From the IMG/VR virus record IMGVR_UViG_3300028082_000008, positions 1 to 22,056 of that record: DNA of 22,056 bases, one strand, 5' to 3'. Each line of letters begins with the position of its first letter. The first letter of the stretch is position 1. The notes under the pieces are model-generated. The model made no database searches. It worked only from the letters and a program-made list of their open reading frames with translations, and was not told the origin of the DNA. Source of the stretch: a virus. Shown here piece after piece: positions 4,925-12,575 of the stretch. Position numbers and translations under genes: made by a program.

Positions 4925-7111
4925 TTAATTGCAAGTGCAAGTTCCGGAAGAGCTTACAACTGTTGAGCAGTAACCAATTACCACGGGGGGACCGACGGAC
5001 TTAACACAAGTAGCTTGATTAGCAGTTGACGCTCCAACTTGTGGTAAAACACTACTACTTGATATGCTTACACCCCCCCCAAAAGTAAACGTTCCAGCGG
5101 CTACCAACGATCCGTTTTCCCCTACCAGAAGATTGTTTATAGTCCCTGCTGCGTTTTGTACTGCTAAATCGGAGGTAGTCCCCGTTCCTCCCCTTAATAC
5201 AATAGCGCCGCTTGAACCATATACCAAATTACCCCCAACGATCATGTTTCCGCTGTTATCGAAATAAAGCGCGTTTGAAGGTGGCGATACCAGAATGTTT
5301 GCTCCACCCGTAGCCGAATATAAAACTGAATCATCAGTGTAAAAATTGCTTGCATGGACGATTGTCCCTGCCGTAGATGCGATTAAGGCTGCTCCCGACG
5401 ATATTATCGTAATTGAAGAGTTAGAAATCGAAGAGTATGGACCATAAAAAATAGCTCCTATTGACGAGTTTGTGCTAACAAAGTTGGTAATAGCAATGGA
5501 TGTTGGTACAGTGAATGAAATTGGAGACGTGTAATTATTGCACGAAAAGTTGCTAACAGTCGCGCCAAGAATAGTTCCACTGCCAGAAGACCCCGTAGAC
5601 TCTAGGCATACTCCTGACATCGTATCAGGGTTATTTACAGAAAAATTTGAAAATGAGACACGATTGTTATATAAGCCCGTTGCGGTATCTAGTCTAATAC
5701 CGGACCCTGCCCCTTGTGATACAGCCCCGGAGAAAGAAATGTCCTCTACATTGTACGTGCCGGATTGAACGTTAACAACCGATCCAGTATCTTCGGCAAC
5801 AATGCGATCGCATCTAATTCCTGTAATCGTGTCGTTAAAAGCTTCAGCAAATGTGTCACTTTTCACAAGAACGCATTCTGTCGCATGTCCTCTTCCGTAT
5901 ACTCCGCTTACTTCGCTGTTTTCTCCTTTAAGAACAAATCCGTGAGTACCGTACACTGTTTGCAAATCATTAACCGACGCCCCATTAACATTATTTAAAA
6001 GCACGGCATGATAAAGAGATGAAGAGGACAATATGAGCGATGCAACATGACTAATAACTGGATGATTTTGTGGGGTTTTTCCTACAACGCTGTTGACGTT
6101 GAACATTACCAGACCATTATCTGCGCTGCCACCGTAATTTGCATTCACAAAGGTATAACCAACATCAATACCTACATTAGACATCGAGAAATTGTCCGCA
6201 TCGCCGATATAAAAAGATCCTTGAATGATTGTCCCACTATCGGAGACAAAGCCACTGTAATCTGAGCTGTACGATGGCATACCAGACCCAATTATCGTCA
6301 CATTAGATTTGCTGAGATACGTGGGTAGAAGACCTGTCGAATATTCGATCACGCATGACCCTGGAACGCTGCACTCATACCCACTCCTAAACGTCCCTAC
6401 AGGTAAAATAATTGTACCGCCCGTAGATGGGAGTTCATCAACCATCTGCTTGATAGTCATGGAGGTAGTTCCGTAAATTGTCATAGTTCCTACGGAAACA
6501 GTTCCCGTAAAATCGAGCGGCGAGGAAATCGTCTGTGTAGTAGTTGATACGGACGAAATACCCCCCAAGTTAGCCAACGTTGTTTCCGCAGGCGTTCCCG
6601 TATCCCCACCAACCCATGCCAGCGCTCCCGCCAAAGTCTGGACGGTCGTCTGCGTCTTAGAAACGTACGTGTTCGGCAACGCACCCCCGCAAGGAGTGGT
6701 AGGCAGCGCAGCAATAATCTGACTACTGATGTCTTCAGTTCCTCCACCACCAGTTACCGCGACCGCGACAAAGAATCCCCCCGATGGCGATCCGGCAGGG
6801 CAAGAGAATGTGAACTGGAACGTCCATGTGCTCGGCGAAGGAATGATCTGTGCCGTGTCGGCAAGCAGCATGGTAGCGCTGCCGTTCGCGTCAAAGGTAC
6901 CATTCACGGTCTGCTGAAATGTGCTTAGGCCACCAAGCAATGCAAGTTGCGATGAACTGGACAAATTCGTCCATGATGCGCCATAGGCACCATTTGCCAA
7001 AGAAGGCACAGTCGCTGTCACCTGCACGAAACCGGCAGGAATTTGGGCGGCAGACAACGCTGCTACTAAAATCAAGAATGCTTCGACTTTTACAAACCAT
7101 TTCAAGATCAT
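4925..7111 (-). CDS. Tailspike-like beta-helix protein with N-terminal signal peptide
   Basis: A 728-residue protein. Residues 1-22 form a signal peptide (KWFVKVEAFLILVAALSAA). Residues 25-110 are a beta-rich module shared with the fibre encoded at 7130-8509. From about 218 (TIKQMVDELPSTGGTIILPVGTF) begins a pectate-lyase-type right-handed beta-helix of S/T/N-rich rungs up to about residue 610, as in phage depolymerase spikes. A G-rich segment (about 615-690) and a Cys-rich end (four Cys in the last 33 residues, ending GTCTCN) follow. The likely role is binding or degrading surface polysaccharide. The start at 7111 has only GCGGGG as ribosome site. The beta-helix part is much AT-richer than the N-terminus, suggesting domain exchange. 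The signal peptide is unexpected for a virion protein. Confidence 0.7.
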   Translation of the reverse strand: MILKWFVKVEAFLILVAALSAAQIPAGFVQVTATVPSLANGAYGASWTNLSSSSQLALLGGLSTFQQTVNGTFDANGSATMLLADTAQIIPSPSTWTFQFTFSCPAGSPSGGFFVAVAVTGGGGTEDISSQIIAALPTTPCGGALPNTYVSKTQTTVQTLAGALAWVGGDTGTPAETTLANLGGISSVSTTTQTISSPLDFTGTVSVGTMTIYGTTSMTIKQMVDELPSTGGTIILPVGTFRSGYECSVPGSCVIEYSTGLLPTYLSKSNVTIIGSGMPSYSSDYSGFVSDSGTIIQGSFYIGDADNFSMSNVGIDVGYTFVNANYGGSADNGLVMFNVNSVVGKTPQNHPVISHVASLILSSSSLYHAVLLNNVNGASVNDLQTVYGTHGFVLKGENSEVSGVYGRGHATECVLVKSDTFAEAFNDTITGIRCDRIVAEDTGSVVNVQSGTYNVEDISFSGAVSQGAGSGIRLDTATGLYNNRVSFSNFSVNNPDTMSGVCLESTGSSGSGTILGATVSNFSCNNYTSPISFTVPTSIAITNFVSTNSSIGAIFYGPYSSISNSSITIISSGAALIASTAGTIVHASNFYTDDSVLYSATGGANILVSPPSNALYFDNSGNMIVGGNLVYGSSGAIVLRGGTGTTSDLAVQNAAGTINNLLVGENGSLVAAGTFTFGGGVSISSSSVLPQVGASTANQATCVKSVGPPVVIGYCSTVVSSSGTCTCN

Positions 7112-7129
7112 GATCGAACCCCGCTTAAC

Positions 7130-8509
7130 TTATGGCTGGCATGAATAGTTTACCGTGAAAGTAACACCAAGTACAGATACTGCTGTCGTAACATTCATTC
7201 CTGTGGTGGTAGCAACGCTGTTCCCAATTCCGTAGGAGGTCGCTCCACCATTCATTGTTGCTGTACAAACATACGCTGTTGGTGTTGCCGTCCAACTAAG
7301 CGCAGCTACCGTACCTGTTGTCGCTGTTCCGCCTACGATCGTCAGTGTTCCGCGCAAATTGGTGCAGGCAGCAGATGCGCAAGTTACGCTTGTTACGCCC
7401 GTGCCTGGTGTCAGCGTTGCAGTATTGGCTGTTATTGCTGGGCTATTCGCGAATGCCCATACACCCGCCGAAGACACGGTAGCTGAATCAGTCGTCCCGG
7501 CATTCGTCACAAAATGAATGGCGTTGGCCGTTCCAGTGCCAAGTACAAGATCGCCGGTCTGCGCGTAGAGATAGACTGCGTTCGCCAGATTAAGACTTCC
7601 GGTTCCTGTAAAGGCGGAAGAATTCATCCCAAAATCGCCATAATACGTGGTATCAGTCGAGGAATTGTTATTGACGATGAAATCCGCCGACGCCGCCGTT
7701 CCCGACATTATGTTTCGAATAATAAATTGAAGGTAATTATTGACATTCCCTGAGAAAGAAGCAAGTGAATTTGCAGCAGTGTATCCAAGCGTACCTTCGG
7801 TGAGTCCTGTCACGGTAGCCGCACCAAGATTTGGCGTCACGAGCGTAGGCGAAGTCGCTCTTACCACGCTGCCCGATCCTGTCGTTGCCAACCAAGCCGG
7901 AGCAGCACCCACCGTCCCTGTCCCTGTTTGCGTCAACACATTAAGCGTCGTGGTGGTGTTCGGCGCAAGAATCGCAGTCGTATTCGGTGCGCTCTGATAG
8001 AAGGTCGAGCCAAGCACGCCACCGGATAAACTGGTGCTCGACGAACTTGAACCAGTTGTCGGATTGAATACATACAGTGCTGGTGCCGCCGCACTAAGAG
8101 TAGAAGAAATGCTTCCCGCGCCTGTAATCGTCACGCCAAGATTGAAGCAAACTTGCGCGGTCACCACCAGCGGAAGAGAAAGTGTCGGCGCTGCTGAACA
8201 AATATTGAATTCCCACTGCGTTCCCGCTTGATTAAAGTTAGCGTTCGCATAGAGATTCGCCGTCAATGCGCCAGAAGCGTTCAATGTCCCTGATAACTGC
8301 GTTTGCGTGATTGTGGTAGGACCCATGGCCGCTTGTTGCAACGCGTTACCGCTGGCATCCGCAAGCTGAATTGCGTAGGAGCCGTAAGCGTACGGGGTTC
8401 CATTGGCCCCCGTGATCGTCGCAGTTATTGCTACAGGCGTTTGCGCCCATGCTGTTAGAGAGCACAAAGCACACGCCAAAATCAAGAACAATTTCATCGT
8501 GATTTTCAT
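7130..8509 (-). CDS. Tail-fibre-like protein with N-terminal signal peptide
   Basis: A 459-residue protein with a signal peptide (MKITMKLFLILACALCSLTAWA, cleavage before QTPV), the same N-terminal module as the spike gene downstream (G.L.ASG.L...LY.N......G..W.F..CS), a central Gly/Ser/Thr-rich fibre region with repeats such as NLGAATVTGLTEGTLGYT (about 215-300), and a C-terminal beta domain with paired Cys (VTCASAACTN, YVCTA, YSCQP). The start at 8509 has GGAG seven bases upstream and that site overlaps the stop of the 28-aa gene; the longer frame to 8746 would cross that gene and the next. The role is probably host adsorption or surface modification; whether it is virion-bound or secreted is open. 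Confidence 0.65.
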   Translation of the reverse strand: MKITMKLFLILACALCSLTAWAQTPVAITATITGANGTPYAYGSYAIQLADASGNALQQAAMGPTTITQTQLSGTLNASGALTANLYANANFNQAGTQWEFNICSAAPTLSLPLVVTAQVCFNLGVTITGAGSISSTLSAAAPALYVFNPTTGSSSSSTSLSGGVLGSTFYQSAPNTTAILAPNTTTTLNVLTQTGTGTVGAAPAWLATTGSGSVVRATSPTLVTPNLGAATVTGLTEGTLGYTAANSLASFSGNVNNYLQFIIRNIMSGTAASADFIVNNNSSTDTTYYGDFGMNSSAFTGTGSLNLANAVYLYAQTGDLVLGTGTANAIHFVTNAGTTDSATVSSAGVWAFANSPAITANTATLTPGTGVTSVTCASAACTNLRGTLTIVGGTATTGTVAALSWTATPTAYVCTATMNGGATSYGIGNSVATTTGMNVTTAVSVLGVTFTVNYSCQP

Positions 8510-8519
8510 TGCTGATCTC

Positions 8520-8606
8520 CTACTCCCGCTTAAAGAAGCTCCAAAAAGCGATTGAAAAACCCGCCCCCGACACAAAAGCCCAAAAGATAATAGAAAGCAT
8601 ATGCAT
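8520..8606 (-). CDS. 28-residue membrane microprotein
   Basis: ATG at 8606 is preceded by AAGGAGG with six bases spacing, as good a Shine-Dalgarno as any in the window. The product is 28 residues: one aromatic-rich hydrophobic helix (LSIIFWAFVSGAGFSIAFW) and a basic/acidic FKRE end, so a single transmembrane segment with a cytoplasmic C-terminus is likely. Its stop (TAG, 8520-8522) lies inside the leader of the fibre gene and next to that gene's GGAG, so the two are coupled. It has no recognisable family. It could be a lysis accessory, a membrane modulator, or mainly a translated leader that controls fibre synthesis. Confidence 0.55.
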   Translation of the reverse strand: MHMLSIIFWAFVSGAGFSIAFWSFFKRE

Positions 8607-8610
8607 GTTT

Positions 8611-8661
8611 TCCTCCTTTTCACGCATAGTGTATCGCGTTTTCCCAACTTCCCGAGGAGGA
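8611..8661 (-). promoter_or_regulatory. RNA stem masking the Shine-Dalgarno of the 28-aa gene
   Basis: AGGAGGA (8655-8661) and TCCTCCT (8611-8617) are perfect inverted repeats. On the minus-strand RNA the first-made UCCUCCU, starting just after the stop of the upstream gene (8662-8664), can pair with the AGGAGGA that is the ribosome site of the 28-aa gene. A ribosome reaching the upstream stop would cover the 5' arm and free the site, so this looks like a translational-coupling switch. An inner ACGC/GCGT pair could close the 37-nt loop. Confidence 0.5.
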
Positions 8662-9762
8662 CTATTTTGCCCCAGACCATATCTTTTTTGCCACTTCTGT
8701 TGCACCGCCTACACCAAGGGCAGTGCCGCCAGCACGTAACGCCCATTTCCCCATTTCGCTCGCAACTCTTGCCATTGCCTTGGCGCGAGCGTATTCCTTC
8801 ATTGCCGCGTAGTATCTTGCTCCCTGTCCGACTTGTGCCGCCGCATCGCCAATGTCCTGCCGTAGCGCAGTCGCTAGTTCCCCAACCATCTTTGCCATTC
8901 TCGGGTTGGTTGCCATTTTGTCGCTGGCCGAAAGGGACGTGATATTACTGTAGAAACGGCGGGCATCCTCATATGTCAAAGGGGTTTCTGTCTGTTTGGG
9001 ACCAACTGCCTGCTTGACAATCCCCGTATATCTTTCCATCAAATCTCGGGCGGCCTTTGGAAGTGTTCCCCCGGACTTGCCCTCTTTGAACAGCGCAAGG
9101 AGTTTATCTCCAGAACGAGATAGCTTCACTGGAACAGCGCCCGCGCCTTTGACGAATCTTTCCCCTGTGGGAGCTGTACTATCCAAAACCTTTCCACCAT
9201 TTTCGATCAGATCGAACATCTTTCCGGCCCACTTCGCGCTGGGAACAGCCTCCGCAGCTTTGCTCAGAACTGGACCACCAACAAACGCGGAGGGAATCGT
9301 AGCCATTTGAGAAATTCCGCCCAAAGCTTTTGCGCCACCACGAAAAGGATGTCCCGACCAATAATCCACAATACCTTGCGCCGTCTTAACTGCTCCCAGA
9401 GGAACACTCTCTACGATGTCGGCGGCTCCTTTGGTAGAACCACTTTCCATGCCGGTGTACCCCCTGCCTCCACGTCCCTGTACCCATCCCAAGCCGCGAC
9501 CGACAGCCGTGCGACTGCCCCCACCGCGAAGATCGTTTTCAAGGTCAGACAGCCAAGCTCCCGTGCCGGTCTTCGCGGGGCCGATGGTAGAGGTAGGTCT
9601 CTCCGTAACAGTTGGCGTTGCTGGTGCCACCCTGCTCGCGTACTGCGGGTACTTCTGGAGCATGGCTGCGCCGACTGCCGCATCAGTACGATTTGCATAC
9701 GCAGGATATTGACGCTTCACCACTTGCCCGAATTGTTCTACCGTCATTTTTTGATCGGCCAT
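8662..9762 (-). CDS. Internal-virion/ejection-type structural protein (366 aa)
   Basis: A 366-residue protein. The N-terminus has a repeated segment type, Q-Y-P-x-Y-A and K-Y-P-Q-Y-A-S-R (about 18-45), seen in many podoviral internal proteins, followed by a Gly/Arg-rich linker and a helical, Lys/Ala-rich body. Two weakly hydrophobic stretches (about 140-170 and the last 30 residues, MGKWALRAGGTALGVGGATEVAKKI) could insert into membranes. Start ATG overlaps the upstream stop by one base (TGATG). It occupies the last internal-protein position before the fibre genes, as T7 gp16 does, but is far shorter and has no transglycosylase motif that I can see. Assignment is by position and composition. 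Confidence 0.5.
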   Translation of the reverse strand: MADQKMTVEQFGQVVKRQYPAYANRTDAAVGAAMLQKYPQYASRVAPATPTVTERPTSTIGPAKTGTGAWLSDLENDLRGGGSRTAVGRGLGWVQGRGGRGYTGMESGSTKGAADIVESVPLGAVKTAQGIVDYWSGHPFRGGAKALGGISQMATIPSAFVGGPVLSKAAEAVPSAKWAGKMFDLIENGGKVLDSTAPTGERFVKGAGAVPVKLSRSGDKLLALFKEGKSGGTLPKAARDLMERYTGIVKQAVGPKQTETPLTYEDARRFYSNITSLSASDKMATNPRMAKMVGELATALRQDIGDAAAQVGQGARYYAAMKEYARAKAMARVASEMGKWALRAGGTALGVGGATEVAKKIWSGAK

Positions 9763-11069
9763 CAGAAGTCCAATCCGAGGGGATTATCTTTTGTCACCTT
9801 CCCCTTTTTACCTGGAGTCACAGGGGTCGTATACCCAGGAAATGCCGGCTGTCCAGATTTTCCCGCTTCATACTGCGAACGCAGCGCCGACAATCTCCCG
9901 TTCATCTGCTGAGTAACCATGTCCAAAGAACCATAGAGTTGCGCAGGAGATCCTGCCCGATTGAACAATCCACTGGTCGTGGCAATTTCCTGATCGGTGG
10001 CACCAGCGCCCTTCAACACAGAAGCAAACTCGCTTGAAGCACCTGTTTTGATTGCATCAAAGTTCGTTGGAACAGGATTTCCCGTAGCTTGTGCCCATCT
10101 CTGTGCCAAACTGTTGAAGGCCGGAATATCGCCATTGTTAAGAGCAGTAGAAGCATCCTTCAGAACTTGCAGGTGCTGCGTCAGGGTATTGAACGACGCG
10201 ATGTTTTGCGATTGTTTCCCGCTCGTAAAAGCGCGCTGAATCGCCCGATCGGTTACAAAACCGATACTTTGCGGACTCCGCGCTCCAGACCGGGCTGCTT
10301 GACCGGCTGGCATGTAAACTACGGATTCGTTATCGTCACCAATCACTGGAATAATGCGCGATGCTCCAAACGCATAAGCACGAGCAATGCCCGGCGCGAC
10401 CTTCGTCTTGTTCGTCCAGAAATCATAAGCCGATTTGTACGCCGACTCTTCTGGGGTCAAAGGCTGCTTCAGTTGAAGTTTTTGCACGATAGCAATATAC
10501 TTGTCATCGCGTCCAAGCGTCTTTTGCGGCGGGTTATAATTCGGCCCAAGTGGACGCGGTACGATTCCCTCCGGTCCTTGCTCGTTCACATACCACTGGC
10601 CATCATTCCCCTTAAACGGTTTTCCCGCCTCTCCAGAAAGCTGTTTGTATGATGCCGGAGGGCTCTTGACGCCAAGCACCGAATACGCCATCTGCACCTG
10701 TTCTTCCGGCGTCGGATCGCGACCAGTAACTTGCTTGAACGTTGCAACTTCCTGCTTGGCCTTGCGGGTCTGCTCGGCTTCAGGACTTTCTCCACCCGGG
10801 ACCGGCATACGCACGATACCCTTCGCCGGATCAAGCGCCAAGACAGTATATTTATTCTGCGCAGCATCCCATTCTGGATTACCAAAAATAGCAGGTTCGT
10901 TCGCTTTGCGAATTCTCTGTTGTGCTTCTTGTGCTTGCACCGCAGCGGTATCGCGCTGACGCTGTAACTGCTCAGCCTGAATAGCTCTTTGCCGACGAAT
11001 CTCGTCCGCCTGCGCAGAGGCAGGAGCGACTGGGGCCAAGAAACTAAGCGCATTCAGAAATCCACCCAT
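9762..11069 (-). CDS. Internal-virion/ejection-type structural protein (435 aa)
   Basis: A 435-residue protein. It opens with a short hydrophobic helix (GGFLNALSFLAPVAPASA), then a strongly charged coiled coil (about 21-57, DEIRRQRAIQAEQLQRQRD...), a mixed middle containing FGNPEWDAAQNKYTVLALDP and DGQWYVNEQGPEGIVPRPLG, and a helical C-terminal half (NIASFNTLTQHLQVLKDASTALNNGDIPAFNSLAQ) ending in a Gly/Lys/Pro tail. No enzyme motif is visible. The start lies two bases after the upstream stop, with GGTGG as a weak ribosome site, so coupling is likely. Gene order places it among the DNA-ejection proteins (T7 gp14-16 region); this is inference. Confidence 0.5.
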   Translation of the reverse strand: MGGFLNALSFLAPVAPASAQADEIRRQRAIQAEQLQRQRDTAAVQAQEAQQRIRKANEPAIFGNPEWDAAQNKYTVLALDPAKGIVRMPVPGGESPEAEQTRKAKQEVATFKQVTGRDPTPEEQVQMAYSVLGVKSPPASYKQLSGEAGKPFKGNDGQWYVNEQGPEGIVPRPLGPNYNPPQKTLGRDDKYIAIVQKLQLKQPLTPEESAYKSAYDFWTNKTKVAPGIARAYAFGASRIIPVIGDDNESVVYMPAGQAARSGARSPQSIGFVTDRAIQRAFTSGKQSQNIASFNTLTQHLQVLKDASTALNNGDIPAFNSLAQRWAQATGNPVPTNFDAIKTGASSEFASVLKGAGATDQEIATTSGLFNRAGSPAQLYGSLDMVTQQMNGRLSALRSQYEAGKSGQPAFPGYTTPVTPGKKGKVTKDNPLGLDF

Positions 11070-11071
11070 GA

Positions 11072-11659
11072 TTAGCCACCAAATCCAGAAGAATAATCCG
11101 TTTCTGTCGGCATGGTCAGAGTGCTGGTGGGGACCGATCCAGACTGAATAAGCTGGTTGTAATCGGTGCCAGTCATCTTGTTGCTCCCCCCAAGATTCGA
11201 CAGGAGACTGCTCAGAGAAGTAAGCGCGTTGGAACTAGCATTGCTTCCACTTGTCGATTTCTCGCCAAGCTGCAACGCCTCCAGAGCCGTCTTATAGGCG
11301 TCCTGTTGCTCTTGCTGCACGTAGGGAGCAATCGCCTGTGCCTCGACTTCCTGGCTGATCTGTGGCGAGCTAGAGAGGCCACGGCTGGCAAGGTACGACT
11401 GTGTGTTGTTGCCTACGGCGCTCGTCAGGCCAGCGGTCAGCGGCTTCTCGAACTGGGCAGCGTATGCGGCCAACTTGGCGGGATTGGAGGCAAGATCGCG
11501 AATCTTGTTCTCGTACTGCTGGTTTTCGTACTGGTTGTACAAGTTGTAGCCAGTAGAACCAATCTTTGCAGCGCCGAGAATGTCGCTAAGGGTTCCGCCC
11601 GTGTTGCTTGCGCCACCCGCGCCGCCCAACTTTCCCAAATTAGACAACAGACTCGACAT
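11072..11659 (-). CDS. Internal-virion-type structural protein (195 aa)
   Basis: A 195-residue protein, Ser/Gly/Ala/Gln-rich and predicted helical, with Gly-rich ends (GKLGGAGGASNTGGT; DYSSGFGG). The middle holds a Tyr/Gln/Asn-rich amphipathic segment (GSTGYNLYNQYENQQYENKI) and AQFEKPLTAGLTSAVGNNTQSYLASRGL, a pattern common in small podoviral ejection proteins. The start has GGAGACGAGT directly upstream. It sits between two similar genes in one unbroken run. I recognise no specific family. Confidence 0.5.
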   Translation of the reverse strand: MSSLLSNLGKLGGAGGASNTGGTLSDILGAAKIGSTGYNLYNQYENQQYENKIRDLASNPAKLAAYAAQFEKPLTAGLTSAVGNNTQSYLASRGLSSSPQISQEVEAQAIAPYVQQEQQDAYKTALEALQLGEKSTSGSNASSNALTSLSSLLSNLGGSNKMTGTDYNQLIQSGSVPTSTLTMPTETDYSSGFGG

Positions 11660-11668
11660 ACTCGTCTC

Positions 11669-12169
11669 CTATACAAAAGGTGTTGCCAGTTCCATTCTTC
11701 CGGTAGCTGGTTGCGCTTGGCTCGTGGAAGTTCCACCCGAAATATTTCCACCGCTTGTCGCATTAAGTTGCGCCAAAAGAGCGGTAAGGTCGTTCGAAGA
11801 AGTCGTTCCTGACGTGCTTGTGCCCGAAGTCCCCAGAGCGGTCGATGACGTTCCTGCGGTTCCTGTCCCCGTCCCTGTTGTCAAAACCGAAGTGTCCTTG
11901 TAGCCGGGGTATCCTGCCAGCTGTGCGGCATACTCCTGAAAACCCGTGTCGGTTAAAGACCCGCCTGTCGCAGCTTGAGTATTCCCTTGCTGTCCAAGAA
12001 CAGCTTCTTTTTCCGTCAGAGCTTTCTGGTTTGCCGTAGCCTGCTGCTCCGCTTTAAGGGTTGCAGCAGAATTGTCCGTTACCTTGTTGTAGATGCTGTT
12101 TCCGAGAGTCGCTCCAGTACCAGCCAGAGCGGCAATAGCGGCCCATCCAGCCAAACCAATTGCAGGCAT
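11669..12169 (-). CDS. Small internal-virion-type protein with N-terminal hydrophobic helix (166 aa)
   Basis: A 166-residue protein with a Gly/Ala-rich hydrophobic N-terminus (AIGLAGWAAIAALAGTGATLGNSIY), a short charged helix (about 35-60), and a low-complexity Thr/Ser/Gly region (about 92-130: TTGTGTGTAGTSSTALGTSGTS). The N-terminus looks membrane-active rather than a cleavable signal and matches the T7 gp14 type of ejection protein in size and position. The start has GGAAGGAATGAT upstream. The Thr/Ser/Gly tract may be a flexible linker. Function is inferred from position only. Confidence 0.5.
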   Translation of the reverse strand: MPAIGLAGWAAIAALAGTGATLGNSIYNKVTDNSAATLKAEQQATANQKALTEKEAVLGQQGNTQAATGGSLTDTGFQEYAAQLAGYPGYKDTSVLTTGTGTGTAGTSSTALGTSGTSTSGTTSSNDLTALLAQLNATSGGNISGGTSTSQAQPATGRMELATPFV

Positions 12170-12170
12170 A

Positions 12171-12575
12171 TCATTCCTTCCCGGCCAAAGGCAGTACGGC
12201 CAAACTTCCGTGAGCGGGGAGAATCTTTCCTCCCAAGCGCAAAATGATTCGCGCGAGCTTCGCTTCTTGCGGGTACTGATCCCCCAACAGAGTTACCAGC
12301 GCCACACAACCCTTCCTCTTAGCATTTTCGAGTATTTGTGGCATAGCCTCAAGAAACCAATGCGGCGCTACTACTTTCGGCAAAGGATGAACAGAAATCA
12401 CGCGCCAAAGCACGAACCACCCATGCGCGTACGCCCCAACGACAATTGCAAAAGGAAGGTCTGCGCTTTCTGGCGTTACTACCCAGCACCATTCTGGATC
12501 AATCACCGGCGTACCGATGTCCAAAAGTGGGGCGGGGAGAAACTCTCCTGGTCGGTAATTTCTGACTTTTACCAT
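12171..12575 (-). CDS. T7 gp13-position protein, acetyltransferase-fold-like (134 aa)
   Basis: A 134-residue protein located between the nozzle-like gene and the internal virion genes, the place T7 gives to gp13 (about the same length). The order of elements (PFAIVVGAYAHGWFVLWRV as central strands, then WFLEAMPQILENAKRKGCVALVTLLGD and AKLARIILRLGGKIL) resembles a short GNAT fold with a helix rich in Lys/Arg, but the acetyl-CoA Q/RxxGxG/A loop is not evident, so catalysis is doubtful. The start overlaps the nozzle-gene stop (TAATG at 12573-12577). Most likely it is a morphogenesis factor or minor virion protein. Confidence 0.45.
   Translation of the reverse strand: MVKVRNYRPGEFLPAPLLDIGTPVIDPEWCWVVTPESADLPFAIVVGAYAHGWFVLWRVISVHPLPKVVAPHWFLEAMPQILENAKRKGCVALVTLLGDQYPQEAKLARIILRLGGKILPAHGSLAVLPLAGKE

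Noticed and set aside
8510-8746. N-terminal extension of the fibre protein to 8746
   Set aside because: It would overlap the 28-aa gene and the next structural gene, lacks a ribosome site, and puts about 79 Cys/Arg-rich residues before a clear signal peptide.
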